From: Pseudomonas capeferrum
GTDB lineage: Bacteria; Pseudomonadota; Gammaproteobacteria; Pseudomonadales; Pseudomonadaceae
DNA: 64,000 nucleotides
Direction of reading: 5' to 3'
Assembly (NCBI RefSeq): GCF_013523055.1
Contig: NZ_JAAMQM010000007.1
Span: 173,146-237,145 of the forward strand
Of this stretch, positions 36,776 to 45,811 are shown piece by piece. The notes beneath the pieces were generated by a model. That model was not told where the DNA came from, did no database searches, and saw only the letters and a program-made list of their open reading frames with translations. Position numbers and translations under genes: made by a program. The number at the start of each line of letters is the position of its first letter. Position 1 is the stretch's first letter.

Positions 36776-37894
36776 ATGCGTAAATTCCTTGCAGGCGCTT
36801 TCGCGCTGATGGTAATCGCTGCAGTGTGCGGCTATGGCTTCTGGACCCAGCAGCGGCCCCAAGGCCATTACCTTTCGGACCTGCGCATCGAGCTGGCCAT
36901 CGACCAGGGTGTGCCGAGCGGCAGGGGCAACCTGCTAGGTATCGAGCCTCTGTTGTTTCCTGGTGACTACCAGAACCTGCGCCGCTTGCACCGCAAACTC
37001 TCGGCTTACCTGGAACAGGCCCGCAACCGAGGGCTGGTCAATGAACGCACCGTGGTGATTCTGCCGGAACATATCGGCACTTGGCTGTGGGCCAGGGGCG
37101 AGAAGAACGAGCTCTATCAGGTCACCCAGCGCCGTGAAGCCTGGCAATGGCTGGAGCTGAGCAATCCCTTGCGCTACGGCTTGGCGATGCTGGCGGCGAC
37201 TGGCGACGACCGCCGCGCCGACGCCCACCTGCGCATGAAGGCCGACCAGATGGCCGCCGACTATCAGCAACTGTTCGGTGGGCTCGCTCGCGAGTTCGGG
37301 GTGACGCTGGTAGCGGGCTCCATCATTTTGCCTGCCCCTTACATGGAAAACGGTGTACTGCGCGCCGGCGATGGCCCGCTGTTCAACAGCAGCCTGGTAT
37401 TCGCCACTGATGGTACGGTGCTGGGCCGTCCACAGCGCCAGCGCTACCCAGATAGCGAGACCCGACGCTACATCGATGCGGGTCAGCGCCAGCCGCTGCA
37501 AGTCCTGCCGACACCCGCCGGGCGTCTCGGGGTACTGGTCGGCAGTGACAGCTGGTATCCGGAGAACTACCGCCAGTTGGCGGCGCAGTCAGTGCAGTTG
37601 ATCGCCAACCCGGTGTTCCTGGGTGGCAAAGGCAGCTGGCATTCAGCTTGGCGCGGTAACCGTCACCAGCCAGCGACGGCGGGATTGTCGGTGCGCCAGG
37701 GTGAGGTCAGCGAGCAGGAGGCATGGCAACGCCTGAGCAAGGCGGCCAGTCCGGGGGCGACGAGCATGAGCGTGTTCCTGCGTGGACAGTTCTGGGAGCT
37801 GGGTGCTGACGGCCAAGGCTTCGCCAATCATGACGGCGTGCAGTTGAGCGGTGAGCCCCGCGAAGGTGCTCGTCTGCTCAACCTGTGGTTGTGA
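36776..37894 (+). CDS. Nitrilase-fold protein lacking the catalytic Cys
   Basis: A 372-residue protein with an N-terminal membrane anchor or signal (about 5-22) and a carbon-nitrogen hydrolase-like domain. The Glu of the triad is visible in VVILPEHIG (E98), but the nucleophile position reads GVLVGSDSWYPE, with Gly256 where active members have Cys, and the Lys position seems replaced in GRPQRQRYPDSE. It is therefore probably not a normal amidase. The ATG at 36776 starts at MRKFLAGAFA; ribosome site weak. It is followed 4 bases later by the AraC regulator, so the two may be co-expressed. Confidence 0.75.
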   Translation: MRKFLAGAFALMVIAAVCGYGFWTQQRPQGHYLSDLRIELAIDQGVPSGRGNLLGIEPLLFPGDYQNLRRLHRKLSAYLEQARNRGLVNERTVVILPEHIGTWLWARGEKNELYQVTQRREAWQWLELSNPLRYGLAMLAATGDDRRADAHLRMKADQMAADYQQLFGGLAREFGVTLVAGSIILPAPYMENGVLRAGDGPLFNSSLVFATDGTVLGRPQRQRYPDSETRRYIDAGQRQPLQVLPTPAGRLGVLVGSDSWYPENYRQLAAQSVQLIANPVFLGGKGSWHSAWRGNRHQPATAGLSVRQGEVSEQEAWQRLSKAASPGATSMSVFLRGQFWELGADGQGFANHDGVQLSGEPREGARLLNLWL

Positions 37895-37898
37895 GGCC

Positions 37899-38984
37899 AT
37901 GCCTCGGCCCCGTGTCCGTTTGGGTGACCTTTCAGTAGGGTTCGTGCAGCCTCTGACGGAGACGTTGAGCCAGCTAGGGCACGATCCTACGACCCTCTTG
38001 CGCCGATACGGGCTGGATCCGGCACGCCTGGCCGAGGTCGGCGCGCGCTTGTCGATCCCCCGCTACATGCACCTGGGCCATGCGGCCATCGAATTGAGCG
38101 GCGAACCGGCGCTGGGGTTACAGATGGGACGCCGCAGCCGACTGGCACAGGCTGGCCTGGCTGGCGTTACCGCCGCCCAGGCGCCGACTCTGGGTGAAGC
38201 CGCCCGCACGCTGTTGCGCTTCGAACCGCTCTATGCCGCCAATTATCGTGGCCAGTCGAGCTTTCTGGCTGACGGTCGAGGGGCGTGGCTGCGTTTCTAC
38301 TCGATCAGCCCGTACAACACCTATAACCGCTTCGTGGTCGACTCACTGCTGGCTGGCTGGTTGGCCCAGTTGTCGGATCTGGTAGGCATCGCAGTGCGGG
38401 CCGAGCGCCTGGAAATCGAGTTCGAGGCACCGGACTACGCAGGGCACTATCAGGTGCTATGCAACAACCCGGTCCAATTTGCAGCGCAGACCAATCAGTT
38501 GCGCCTGAGCAATGCGACCCTGGCCTTGACCAACCCACAGCACTGCCCAAGCACCTGGCATCACCTGCTGCAGCTGTGCGAGGCAGAACTGGCACAGCGC
38601 ACCCGCGTACGGAGTCTGGGCGAGCGCATCACGCACCTGTTGGGTCCTTTGCTCAGCGGAGGCCGCGAACCCGACCTCGAAGAAGTCGCCCGGCGTCTGC
38701 AACTGCCGACCTGGACTCTGCGCCGTAAGCTGGCGGAGGAAGGCACGCAATTTCGCAGCCTGCTCAATGACACACGACGCGATCTTGCCGAGACCTATAT
38801 CCGCGATACGGAACTGGCCTTAGGAGAGATTGCCTATCTGTTAGGGTTCGCATCGGCGGAGGCCTTTCAGCGCGCGTTCAAGCGCTGGACCGGCCGCACA
38901 CCCGGGGAGTTTCGTCGCAGTCACCGCCAGACAGGTCAAAGCTCGGTAGCGTCGTCTACCGGCTCAGGTGGGTCCAGTTCGTAG
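37899..38984 (+). CDS. AraC family transcriptional regulator
   Basis: A 361-residue regulator with an N-terminal sensing domain of the Arabinose_bd/OruR type (about 10-200) and a C-terminal AraC HTH pair (LEEVARRLQLPTWTLRRKL ... LGEIAYLLGFASAEAFQRAFKRWTGRTPGEFR). The ATG at 37899 has GAGG close upstream and lies 4 bases after the nitrilase-fold stop. The final residues (SSVASSTGSGGSSS) are low complexity because that DNA also encodes a small protein on the other strand. Effector unknown. Confidence 0.9.
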   Translation: MPRPRVRLGDLSVGFVQPLTETLSQLGHDPTTLLRRYGLDPARLAEVGARLSIPRYMHLGHAAIELSGEPALGLQMGRRSRLAQAGLAGVTAAQAPTLGEAARTLLRFEPLYAANYRGQSSFLADGRGAWLRFYSISPYNTYNRFVVDSLLAGWLAQLSDLVGIAVRAERLEIEFEAPDYAGHYQVLCNNPVQFAAQTNQLRLSNATLALTNPQHCPSTWHHLLQLCEAELAQRTRVRSLGERITHLLGPLLSGGREPDLEEVARRLQLPTWTLRRKLAEEGTQFRSLLNDTRRDLAETYIRDTELALGEIAYLLGFASAEAFQRAFKRWTGRTPGEFRRSHRQTGQSSVASSTGSGGSSS

Positions 38985-39022
38985 GCGTGAAATTCCAGCA
39001 GTTCTTCCTGATAATCATCCAT
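38936..39022 (-). CDS. 28-residue acidic small protein
   Basis: A short minus-strand frame, MDDYQEELLEFHAYELDPPE and eight more residues, ending in a TGA at 38938-38936. AGGAG lies 7 bases before its ATG, a strong ribosome site. It is very acidic with no membrane segment. It overlaps the last 49 bases of the AraC gene tail-to-tail. I recall similar short acidic proteins near this place in other pseudomonads, but cannot verify that here. Function unknown. Confidence 0.6.
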   Translation of the reverse strand: MDDYQEELLEFHAYELDPPEPVDDATEL

Positions 39023-39055
39023 CGTCCGGCTCCTCTACGCCTATTGCCCAAGGTT

Positions 39056-39099
39056 CATGTCATCAACCTAAATCGCGATGATGAAGGAGTGATGACATG
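39056..39099. promoter_or_regulatory. Perfect 10-bp inverted repeat upstream of the 28-residue gene
   Basis: CATGTCATCA (39056-39065) and TGATGACATG (39090-39099) are perfect inverted copies with a 24-base spacer. The pair lies just upstream of the small minus-strand gene and could be an operator or a hairpin. The right half also contains the ATG of a possible 18-codon frame on the plus strand. Confidence 0.5.
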
Positions 39100-39171
39100 T
39101 CTTTGAGAATTAAACGTAGCAGGGGTTCTGGAAATTATCCGCCAGGGCTGTAGCAATCTGTTTCGGCCGGG

Positions 39172-40074
39172 TCAGCCCTGGGTTTCTTCCTGGGAGGTCG
39201 CCACAGGCACCTGCTCGGGTACGGGCGCTGTTTGCTGTACTTCGATTGGCGCTGGCTCCGCCGGGGGTACGATAGGCTGTGAACCCCGGCTATCGTCGAC
39301 TATCGGTGCAGCAGGTATCTCGCTGGCAGGTGCCGGGTCAGCAGGTGCAGCTGGGGCAAGCTCAGCCGCTTTCGACGTCTCGCCGGCAGGCGACGGCCCG
39401 TTCGCCGCGACGGCAGCAGGCGTTTCAACGCCGATTTGCGTAGCGGACGGGACCATCGCGGCAGGAGCAGGTCCCGGCAGGCCGAGATCGGCGGCTGGAG
39501 ACGCGTCTTTTGGTGTTTCGGGCTCCGGGGCCGGAGTCGCCTTCTTCTCGTTCGGCAAATAGCTCTGGACCAAGGCGAAGTATCGCTCGTAGAACTGCGG
39601 CGAAGTGACGGTCTCGCTCGCGACCTTGACCATCGAGTCATCGGAGGAGCCGATCGGCATCGACAGCGATCCCAGTACGCCAACACCCAGACTGGCCGAA
39701 GTGTTGGATTTCTTCAGCGCATAGCGATCCTGCAAGGCATTGGCAAACATCGTCGACCGCTGCTGGTCGCCCCTGTCGGGTGCGCATGTCACGGAGAAGC
39801 TGATCTGCAGGTGGTTGTCGCTGTTCTGCTGGAAACTCTTGTTGCCGTTGATCTGGCTGCCATCATTGCTGGTGATGATATAGCCCTGGCTGAGCAACGC
39901 TCGTCGAGCGGCTTCGCACGAACCCGTGTCGCTCACGGGAAAGCTGCGGGAAAAGGTCCCCGAGTCATCGAAATTCTCGTGCTCGTAGATGGCGGCTTTC
40001 TTCGAGGAACAGCCGGAGGCACCCGCCAGCACAAGGGCCAGCCCGAGTGCGCCGAAGACGGTTGATTTGGACAT
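39172..40074 (-). CDS. DUF2242 family lipoprotein
   Basis: A 300-residue predicted lipoprotein: signal MSKSTVFGALGLALVLAGAS followed by Cys (lipobox), a folded domain with YEHENFDDSGTFSRSFP and a Gly/Ser segment, then a long Ala/Pro-rich low-complexity tail (about 200-300). I believe this is the DUF2242 family; role unknown. The start at 40074 has GGGA 7 bases upstream and is the first position giving a lipoprotein signal; the frame continues further upstream without family features. Confidence 0.78.
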   Translation of the reverse strand: MSKSTVFGALGLALVLAGASGCSSKKAAIYEHENFDDSGTFSRSFPVSDTGSCEAARRALLSQGYIITSNDGSQINGNKSFQQNSDNHLQISFSVTCAPDRGDQQRSTMFANALQDRYALKKSNTSASLGVGVLGSLSMPIGSSDDSMVKVASETVTSPQFYERYFALVQSYLPNEKKATPAPEPETPKDASPAADLGLPGPAPAAMVPSATQIGVETPAAVAANGPSPAGETSKAAELAPAAPADPAPASEIPAAPIVDDSRGSQPIVPPAEPAPIEVQQTAPVPEQVPVATSQEETQG

Positions 40075-40213
40075 TGGGAATCCCGGGAAGACGAACGATC
40101 GATGCCTATTGTGCAACACAAGGGAAGGGACTGGAACCGCCGCCTGTGGCCTTGAAGGTTCGGATTGGCGCATGTATCGGTTTCGCCAGTAAATACGAGA
40201 GAACCGCGAAAAC

Positions 40214-40241
40214 AAAAAAAGCGACCCGAAGGTCGCTTTTC
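40214..40241 (-). terminator. Rho-independent terminator of the tRNA operon
   Basis: On the minus strand AAAGCGACC, a UUCG tetraloop and GGTCGCTTT are followed by a T-run (complement of 40214-40220). It lies about 38 bases past the last tRNA-Asp. Confidence 0.9.
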
Positions 40242-40278
40242 TTGTGCTTCAAGGCGTTCAGTAACCTTGAAGCGAATA

Positions 40279-40355
40279 TGGCGCAGCGGACGGGACTCGA
40301 ACCCGCGACCCCCGGCGTGACAGGCCGGTATTCTAACCGACTGAACTACCGCTGC
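40279..40355 (-). tRNA. tRNA-Asp (GTC)
   Basis: A 77-base cloverleaf on the minus strand: acceptor GCAGCGG pairing with CCGCTGC, anticodon loop CTGTCAC with anticodon GTC, T-loop GGTTCGAGTCC, encoded CCA end. It is identical to the second copy about 100 bases upstream. Confidence 0.97.
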
Positions 40356-40455
40356 GTATCGCACAAGCTTTCGCCTGATTGAAACTGGGACCTGGTCAGA
40401 AGGCTTCGGTGCCTTAGGACCTCAGATCGGTGACAAGCACCCATCTGGAGAAAAG

Positions 40456-40532
40456 TGGCGCAGCGGACGGGACTCGAACCCGCGACCCCCGGCGTGACAG
40501 GCCGGTATTCTAACCGACTGAACTACCGCTGC
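40456..40532 (-). tRNA. tRNA-Asp (GTC)
   Basis: A second, identical 77-base tRNA-Asp with anticodon GTC and encoded CCA. It lies between the other tRNA-Asp and tRNA-Val on the minus strand, so the three probably form one transcript. Confidence 0.97.
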
Positions 40533-40611
40533 GCATAGTGGACTTGCGTCCTGTTCCTCTCAATTAGGAAGCTTCTTGCGAAGTCTCCTGGGTCAGGAAC
40601 ATCTCAGGAAG

Positions 40612-40687
40612 TGGTGGGTGATGACGGGATCGAACCGCCGACCCTCTGCTTGTAAGGCAGATGCTCTCCCGGCTGAGCTAATCACCC
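40612..40687 (-). tRNA. tRNA-Val (TAC)
   Basis: A 76-base tRNA on the minus strand: acceptor GGGTGAT with ATCACCC, D-arm TTAGCTCAGCCGGGAGAGC, anticodon loop CTTACAA with anticodon TAC, T-loop GGTTCGATCCC, encoded CCA. First of the three-tRNA cluster. Confidence 0.97.
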
Positions 40688-40877
40688 TTTACATCGTGTT
40701 GCTTGTTGCGTGTTGCGTTTGCTTCGCTGAGGCCGCGAAATTTACGCAGGTACCGAACCTAAGTCAATACCCCTGTTGAAGTTTTTTTTAAAAACCTTGA
40801 AAAAGGCACTTTTCGGGGAGGTCACGATTCGTGGCTGCAGAGGAGCGAAATGAAGGTATGGCTGTATTTTATCCTGC

Positions 40878-41651
40878 CTACGCATAGATCATCTTGCGAG
40901 TCATGCCACCATCGACCAGAAACTCCTGCCCCGTGACGAACCCCGAATGCCGTGACAGCAACCACGCCACCATGGCTGCCACATCCTCCACCGTACCGAC
41001 GCGGCCGCTCGGGTGCTGGGCATGGTCCGTATCGGTCAGGGGCTCGGCCCGGCGTTGCGATGGGTCACGCGCATCGATCCAGCCAGGACTGACGACGTTG
41101 ACGCGGATTTCCGGCGCGAGGCTGATGGCCAAGGCATGAGTCAGGGCGATCAGGCCTCCCTTGCTCGCGGCATAGGCCTCGGTATCGGGCTCCGACTGCC
41201 AGGCTCGCGTCGAACCCAGGTTGACGATGGCTCCACCATGGGCCCGCAGATAGGGCGCGCAATGCTTGGCAAGCAGCATGGGACCGCTCAGGTTGACCGC
41301 CAGTACACGGTTCCACTGCGCCAGAACGAGACTTTCCAGGGTACCGTTGTGCGGGTCGGTGATCGCCGCATTGCACACCAGGGCATCCAGGCGCCCGAAC
41401 TGGCCCAGCACTTCGGCGACTCCGGTGATTACCTGCCCCTCATCGGACACGTCCATGCCGACGAACCAGGCATTGCTCCCCAGCGCCTTGGCGACCTTGG
41501 CGCCGCGCTTGCGGTCCAGGTCGCCCAGCACCACCTGCCAACCCTCGCAGATCAGCCAGGCCGCGATACCAAGACCGATGCCGCGCGCGGCACCGGTGAC
41601 CAGTGCAACCCGACCGTTATGGGTCGGATCGCCGCCCTTCCAGTCGATCAC
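40878..41651 (-). CDS. SDR family oxidoreductase
   Basis: A 257-residue short-chain dehydrogenase with the NAD(P)-binding motif [10 protein letters not shown] (about 19-28), NAA (CNAAIT), catalytic Ser in NLGSTRAW and YAASK (Tyr-x3-Lys), and a C-terminal [10 protein letters not shown]. An acidic Asp after the second strand (GDLDRKRG) suggests NAD preference. The start is a GTG at 41651 overlapping the metZ stop (GTGA). Its place after purF-metZ is conserved in pseudomonads; substrate unknown. Confidence 0.9.
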   Translation of the reverse strand: MIDWKGGDPTHNGRVALVTGAARGIGLGIAAWLICEGWQVVLGDLDRKRGAKVAKALGSNAWFVGMDVSDEGQVITGVAEVLGQFGRLDALVCNAAITDPHNGTLESLVLAQWNRVLAVNLSGPMLLAKHCAPYLRAHGGAIVNLGSTRAWQSEPDTEAYAASKGGLIALTHALAISLAPEIRVNVVSPGWIDARDPSQRRAEPLTDTDHAQHPSGRVGTVEDVAAMVAWLLSRHSGFVTGQEFLVDGGMTRKMIYA

Positions 41652-42859
41652 AGCGCCGCCAGCCCGCGCATCAGGTCGGCTTGCAGGTCAGCCACGTCTT
41701 CCAGGCCGACAGCGACACGGATCAGGCTGTCACGGATACCCGCCGCCTCGCGCTCCTGCGGCGACAGCCGCCCGTGCGAAGTCGTGCCCGGATGCGTGAT
41801 GGTGGTCTTGCTGTCACCGAGGTTGGCGGTAATGGACATCAACCGGGTGGCGTCGATGAAACGCCAGGCCCCTTCCTTGCCACCCTTGACCTCAAAGCTC
41901 ACCACGGCACCGAACCCGCTCATCTGGCGCTTGGCCAGTTCGTGCTGCGGATGGCTCGGCAAGCCAGCGTAGTGCACCTTGTCGATGCCCTCCTGCTGCT
42001 CCAGCCATTCGGCCAGCACCTGGGCACTCTCGCAGTGGGCGCGCATGCGCAGCTTGAGCGTCTCCAGGCCCTTGAGGAACACCCAGGCATTGAACGGACT
42101 CAGGGTGGGGCCTGCGGTGCGCAGGAACCCCACCACTTCCTTCATCTGCTCGCTACGCCCGACAACCGCGCCGCCCATGCAACGGCCTTGGCCGTCGATG
42201 AACTTGGTCGCCGAGTGCACGACGATGTCGGCACCGAGCTTGAGCGGTTGCTGCAGCGCCGGCGTACTGAAGCAGTTGTCCACGACCAGCATCGCGCCGC
42301 GGCCATGGGCGATCTCGGCAAGGGCGGCGATATCCACCAGTTCGGCCAGCGGGTTGGAGGGCGACTCGACGAACAGCAGCTTGGTATTGGCCTTGATCGC
42401 CCGCTCCCAGCCTTGCAGGTCGGCCAATGGCACGTAGTCCACTTCGACGCCGAACCGCTTGAAGTACTTTTCGAACAGGCTGATGGTCGAGCCGAACACG
42501 CTCTGCGATACCAGCACGTGGTCGCCGGCACTGCACAGCGCCATCACCGTGGACAGGATGGCCGACATGCCAGTGGAGGTACCCACGGCCTGCTCCGCGC
42601 CTTCCAGCGCCGCCAGGCGCTCTTCGAACGCCCGCACGGTCGGGTTGGTGTAGCGCGAATAGACATTGCCGGGCGTCTCCCCGGCAAAACGCGCGGCAGC
42701 ATCGGCAGCCGTGCGGAAAACATAGCTGGAGGTGAAGAACAGCGCATCGCTGTGTTCGGCCTCCGGTGTGCGGTATTGACCGGCGCGTACCGCCAGGGTG
42801 TCGAAGCCGACACCCTCGAGGTCGCTGTCCAGTCGACCGGCATCCCATTTATCAGTCAT
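41648..42859 (-). CDS. metZ: O-succinylhomoserine sulfhydrylase
   Basis: A 403-residue PLP enzyme of the Cys/Met metabolism family. It makes homocysteine directly from O-succinylhomoserine and sulfide in methionine synthesis. The PLP Lys is in [16 protein letters not shown], and the [18 protein letters not shown] segment fits the family. The ATG at 42859 has GGGAG 7 bases upstream; it follows purF by 15 bases. The purF-metZ-SDR order matches P. aeruginosa. Confidence 0.95.
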   Translation of the reverse strand: MTDKWDAGRLDSDLEGVGFDTLAVRAGQYRTPEAEHSDALFFTSSYVFRTAADAAARFAGETPGNVYSRYTNPTVRAFEERLAALEGAEQAVGTSTGMSAILSTVMALCSAGDHVLVSQSVFGSTISLFEKYFKRFGVEVDYVPLADLQGWERAIKANTKLLFVESPSNPLAELVDIAALAEIAHGRGAMLVVDNCFSTPALQQPLKLGADIVVHSATKFIDGQGRCMGGAVVGRSEQMKEVVGFLRTAGPTLSPFNAWVFLKGLETLKLRMRAHCESAQVLAEWLEQQEGIDKVHYAGLPSHPQHELAKRQMSGFGAVVSFEVKGGKEGAWRFIDATRLMSITANLGDSKTTITHPGTTSHGRLSPQEREAAGIRDSLIRVAVGLEDVADLQADLMRGLAAL

Positions 42860-42874
42860 GCCGTCGCTCCCAGA

Positions 42875-44380
42875 TCAATTGTTGTAGAGGTCGATGATCG
42901 CGCTGACGGCCTGGTTCTTGACCTTGGCCAAATCGTTGCGCGATTGCTCAATGCGCTCGAGGTAGGCCTCGTCGATATCGCCGGTCACGTATTGGCCGTC
43001 GAATACCGCGCAATCGAATTGCTCGATCTTGATCTTGCCACCACCGACCGACTCGATCAGGTCCGGCAGGTCCTGATAGATCAGCCAGTCGGCACCGATC
43101 AACTCGGCCACCTGTTCGGTGGTACGGTTGTGGGCGATCAGTTCGTGGACACTCGGCATGTCGATGCCGTAGACGTTGGGGTAACGCACGGCAGGCGCCG
43201 CGGAGCAGAAGTAGACATTCTTCGCCCCCGCTTCGCGAGCCATCTGGATGATCTGCTTGCAGGTGGTACCACGGACGATGGAATCGTCCACCAGCATCAC
43301 GTTCTTGCCACGGAACTCGAGCTCGATGGCATTGAGCTTCTGGCGCACCGACTTCTTGCGCGCGGCCTGGCCCGGCATGATGAAGGTCCGGCCGATATAA
43401 CGGTTCTTGACGAAACCTTCGCGGAATTTCACGCCCAGGTGGTTGGCCAGCTCCAGCGCGGCCGTACGGCTGGTGTCCGGGATCGGGATGACCACGTCGA
43501 TGTCGTGCTCGGGACGCTCGCGCTGGATCTTCTCGGCCAGCTTCTCGCCCATGCGCAGGCGCGCCTTGTACACCGACACACCGTCCATGATCGAGTCCGG
43601 ACGGGCCAGGTAGACGTGCTCGAAGATGCACGGCTTGAGCTCTGGCGCCTTGGCGCACTGACGAGTGTGCAGCTGGCCTTCTTCGGTGATGTAGACCGCT
43701 TCGCCCGGGGCCAGGTCACGGATCAGGGTGAAGCCGAGCACGTCCAGGGCCACGCTTTCGGACGCGATCATGTACTCGACGCCTTCGTCGGTATGACGCT
43801 GGCCGAAGACGATCGGACGGATGCCGTGGGGATCGCGGAAGCCGACGATACCGTAGCCGGTCACCATGGCCACTACCGCATAACCACCGACGCAGCGGTC
43901 ATGGACATGGGAAACCGCGGCGAACACGTCTTCCTCGGTCGGTTGCAGCTTGCCGCGCACCGCCAGCTCGTGGGCGAACACGTTGAGCAGGACTTCGGAG
44001 TCGGAGTTGGTATTGACGTGGCGCAGGTCCGACTCGAAGATTTCCTTGGCCAACTGCTCGACGTTGGTCAGGTTGCCGTTGTGCGCCAGGGTGATGCCAT
44101 AAGGCGAGTTGACGTAGAACGGCTGCGCCTCGGCCGAGGTCGAGCTGCCCGCGGTCGGGTAGCGCACATGACCGATACCCATGTGCCCGACCAGCCGCTG
44201 CATGTGCCGCTGCTGGAAAACATCGCGCACCAGACCATTGTCCTTGCGCAGGAATAACCGGCCGTCATGGCTGGTCACGATACCGGCAGCGTCCTGGCCG
44301 CGGTGCTGGAGGACCGTAAGCGCGTCATACAGCGCCTGATTGACGTTCGACTTACCGACGATACCGACGATGCCACACAT
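42875..44380 (-). CDS. purF: Amidophosphoribosyltransferase
   Basis: A 501-residue glutamine PRPP amidotransferase, the first step of purine synthesis. It starts MCGIVGIVG, so Cys2 becomes the N-terminal nucleophile after Met removal; this fixes the start at 44380. The PRPP loop [17 protein letters not shown] is intact, as is [15 protein letters not shown]. Length matches E. coli PurF (505). cvpA lies 42 bases upstream, so the two are likely co-transcribed. Confidence 0.97.
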   Translation of the reverse strand: MCGIVGIVGKSNVNQALYDALTVLQHRGQDAAGIVTSHDGRLFLRKDNGLVRDVFQQRHMQRLVGHMGIGHVRYPTAGSSTSAEAQPFYVNSPYGITLAHNGNLTNVEQLAKEIFESDLRHVNTNSDSEVLLNVFAHELAVRGKLQPTEEDVFAAVSHVHDRCVGGYAVVAMVTGYGIVGFRDPHGIRPIVFGQRHTDEGVEYMIASESVALDVLGFTLIRDLAPGEAVYITEEGQLHTRQCAKAPELKPCIFEHVYLARPDSIMDGVSVYKARLRMGEKLAEKIQRERPEHDIDVVIPIPDTSRTAALELANHLGVKFREGFVKNRYIGRTFIMPGQAARKKSVRQKLNAIELEFRGKNVMLVDDSIVRGTTCKQIIQMAREAGAKNVYFCSAAPAVRYPNVYGIDMPSVHELIAHNRTTEQVAELIGADWLIYQDLPDLIESVGGGKIKIEQFDCAVFDGQYVTGDIDEAYLERIEQSRNDLAKVKNQAVSAIIDLYNN

Positions 44381-44422
44381 GCGACGCAACCCCTACTTTG
44401 ATGAAACTTGAGTGAAGAGTAC

Positions 44423-44977
44423 TCAAGGCGTGGAAGGCCCGAGCAACTGTTCCTTGAACGGAAGATCAGCGGGTACGCCGACCCCACTGGACATCCACTG
44501 GCCGGTCATACCCAGGATAAGGTTCTTCGACCAGTCGGCGACCAATAGAAATTGTGGCAACAGGCGTGATTCCTGCCACCAGGGATCCTGCTGCACCGGC
44601 CCCAGGCTCAACAGGCCGACGGCTACCACGACCAGCAACCCCCCGCGCGCGGCACCGAAGGCCATGCCGAGGAAACGGTCGGTGCCGGACAGCCCGGTCA
44701 CCCGGATCAGCTCGCCGATGAGAAAATTGACCATGGCTCCCACCAGCAGGGTGGCGACGAACAGAATGGCACAACCCGCGATAATGCGCGCCGAAGGCGT
44801 CTGGATATAGCTTTCCAGGTACTGCGACAGCGATCCGCCGAACATCCAGGCAACCGCACCGGCAATGATCCAGGTGAGCAAGGACAGGGCCTCCTTGACG
44901 AAGCCGCGCTTGAGACTGATCAACGATGAAACGGCGATGATCGCGATGATCGCCCAATCGACCCAGGTAAATGCCAC
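44423..44977 (-). CDS. cvpA: CvpA family membrane protein
   Basis: A 184-residue inner-membrane protein with four predicted helices (MAFTWVDWAIIAIIAVSSL; GFVKEALSLLTWI...), matching CvpA, named for colicin V production but also tied to envelope stress tolerance. The start is a GTG at 44977. It precedes purF as in most gammaproteobacteria. Confidence 0.92.
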   Translation of the reverse strand: MAFTWVDWAIIAIIAVSSLISLKRGFVKEALSLLTWIIAGAVAWMFGGSLSQYLESYIQTPSARIIAGCAILFVATLLVGAMVNFLIGELIRVTGLSGTDRFLGMAFGAARGGLLVVVAVGLLSLGPVQQDPWWQESRLLPQFLLVADWSKNLILGMTGQWMSSGVGVPADLPFKEQLLGPSTP

Positions 44978-45145
44978 GTTGCTGCCTGCGAACGGATAAG
45001 GCGGCGCATTTTACCAGAGCGGCAGGCCGGGGGTAAGCCGTAATACCAGTCTGTGGAGACCGTATGGCCGCGCCCTGCCCTGCATGACTTCGTGCGTCTG
45101 TCCCTGTTCCACGTCTACAAGCCCGGGCATGAGCCCAGGCGTGCG

Positions 45146-45811
45146 TCAGCCGCGCTCCGGCTGGAAGCGTACGACAAACCCCTTGAGCTTCTGCTGGCGA
45201 TTGATCACGTCCCGCAGGCGCTCGGCCTCGGCGCGCTCGATCACAGGCCCGACGAAAACTCTGTTCATGCCGCCGGCCGAGCGGATGTAGGCATTGTAGC
45301 CCTGACTGCGCAACGCTTTTTGCAGATTGTCGGCGCCCGTGCGATTGGACAGGCTGGCCAACTGGATGGACCAGCTCACCGGCAGGCCATTGCCATCGAC
45401 CTTGGACGACTGCGCGGGCTTCGACGCGCTCGCCGTGGCAGCAGGCGGAGACGCCGGCGCCGGCGCCTTGGCCGCGGGCCCCGTCGACTTGCCGGCCGAG
45501 GCCTGCGCCTGGGGCGCCGGAGAGATCGGCTGACTTGGCGGCGCGACCGGGGCCGTGGATTCGTCGATCACCACGGGAGCTTGCTCGGGCTGCGCCTCGG
45601 CCTCTGCCAGCACTTGCGGCTCGGGCACCTGGACGGGCTCGACCTGCACCTGGGGCGGGCTAGGCATGGCCGGCGCCTGAGGCGCGTCCACCTGTACCTG
45701 GCGCATTTCGTCCTGACGAGTGAAGAGCATCGGCAGGAAGATCACCGCCAGCGCCACCAGCACCAACGCCCCGACCATGCGCTGTTTCATTACCTTATCC
45801 AGCACTGCCAT
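45146..45811 (-). CDS. SPOR domain-containing protein (DedD-like)
   Basis: A 221-residue bitopic membrane protein: short cytosolic N-terminus, membrane helix (about 12-31), long Pro/Ala/Gln-rich periplasmic linker, and a C-terminal SPOR domain (WSIQLASLSNRTGADNL ... RVFVGPVIERAEAERL). SPOR domains bind denuded peptidoglycan at the septum; DedD acts in division. The ATG at 45811 has GGAGG upstream and overlaps the folC stop by 17 bases. Confidence 0.88.
   Translation of the reverse strand: MAVLDKVMKQRMVGALVLVALAVIFLPMLFTRQDEMRQVQVDAPQAPAMPSPPQVQVEPVQVPEPQVLAEAEAQPEQAPVVIDESTAPVAPPSQPISPAPQAQASAGKSTGPAAKAPAPASPPAATASASKPAQSSKVDGNGLPVSWSIQLASLSNRTGADNLQKALRSQGYNAYIRSAGGMNRVFVGPVIERAEAERLRDVINRQQKLKGFVVRFQPERG

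Noticed and set aside
41603..44257. 884-codon plus-strand frame opposite metZ/purF
   Set aside because: Shadow; both opposite-strand genes have intact catalytic motifs and ribosome sites.
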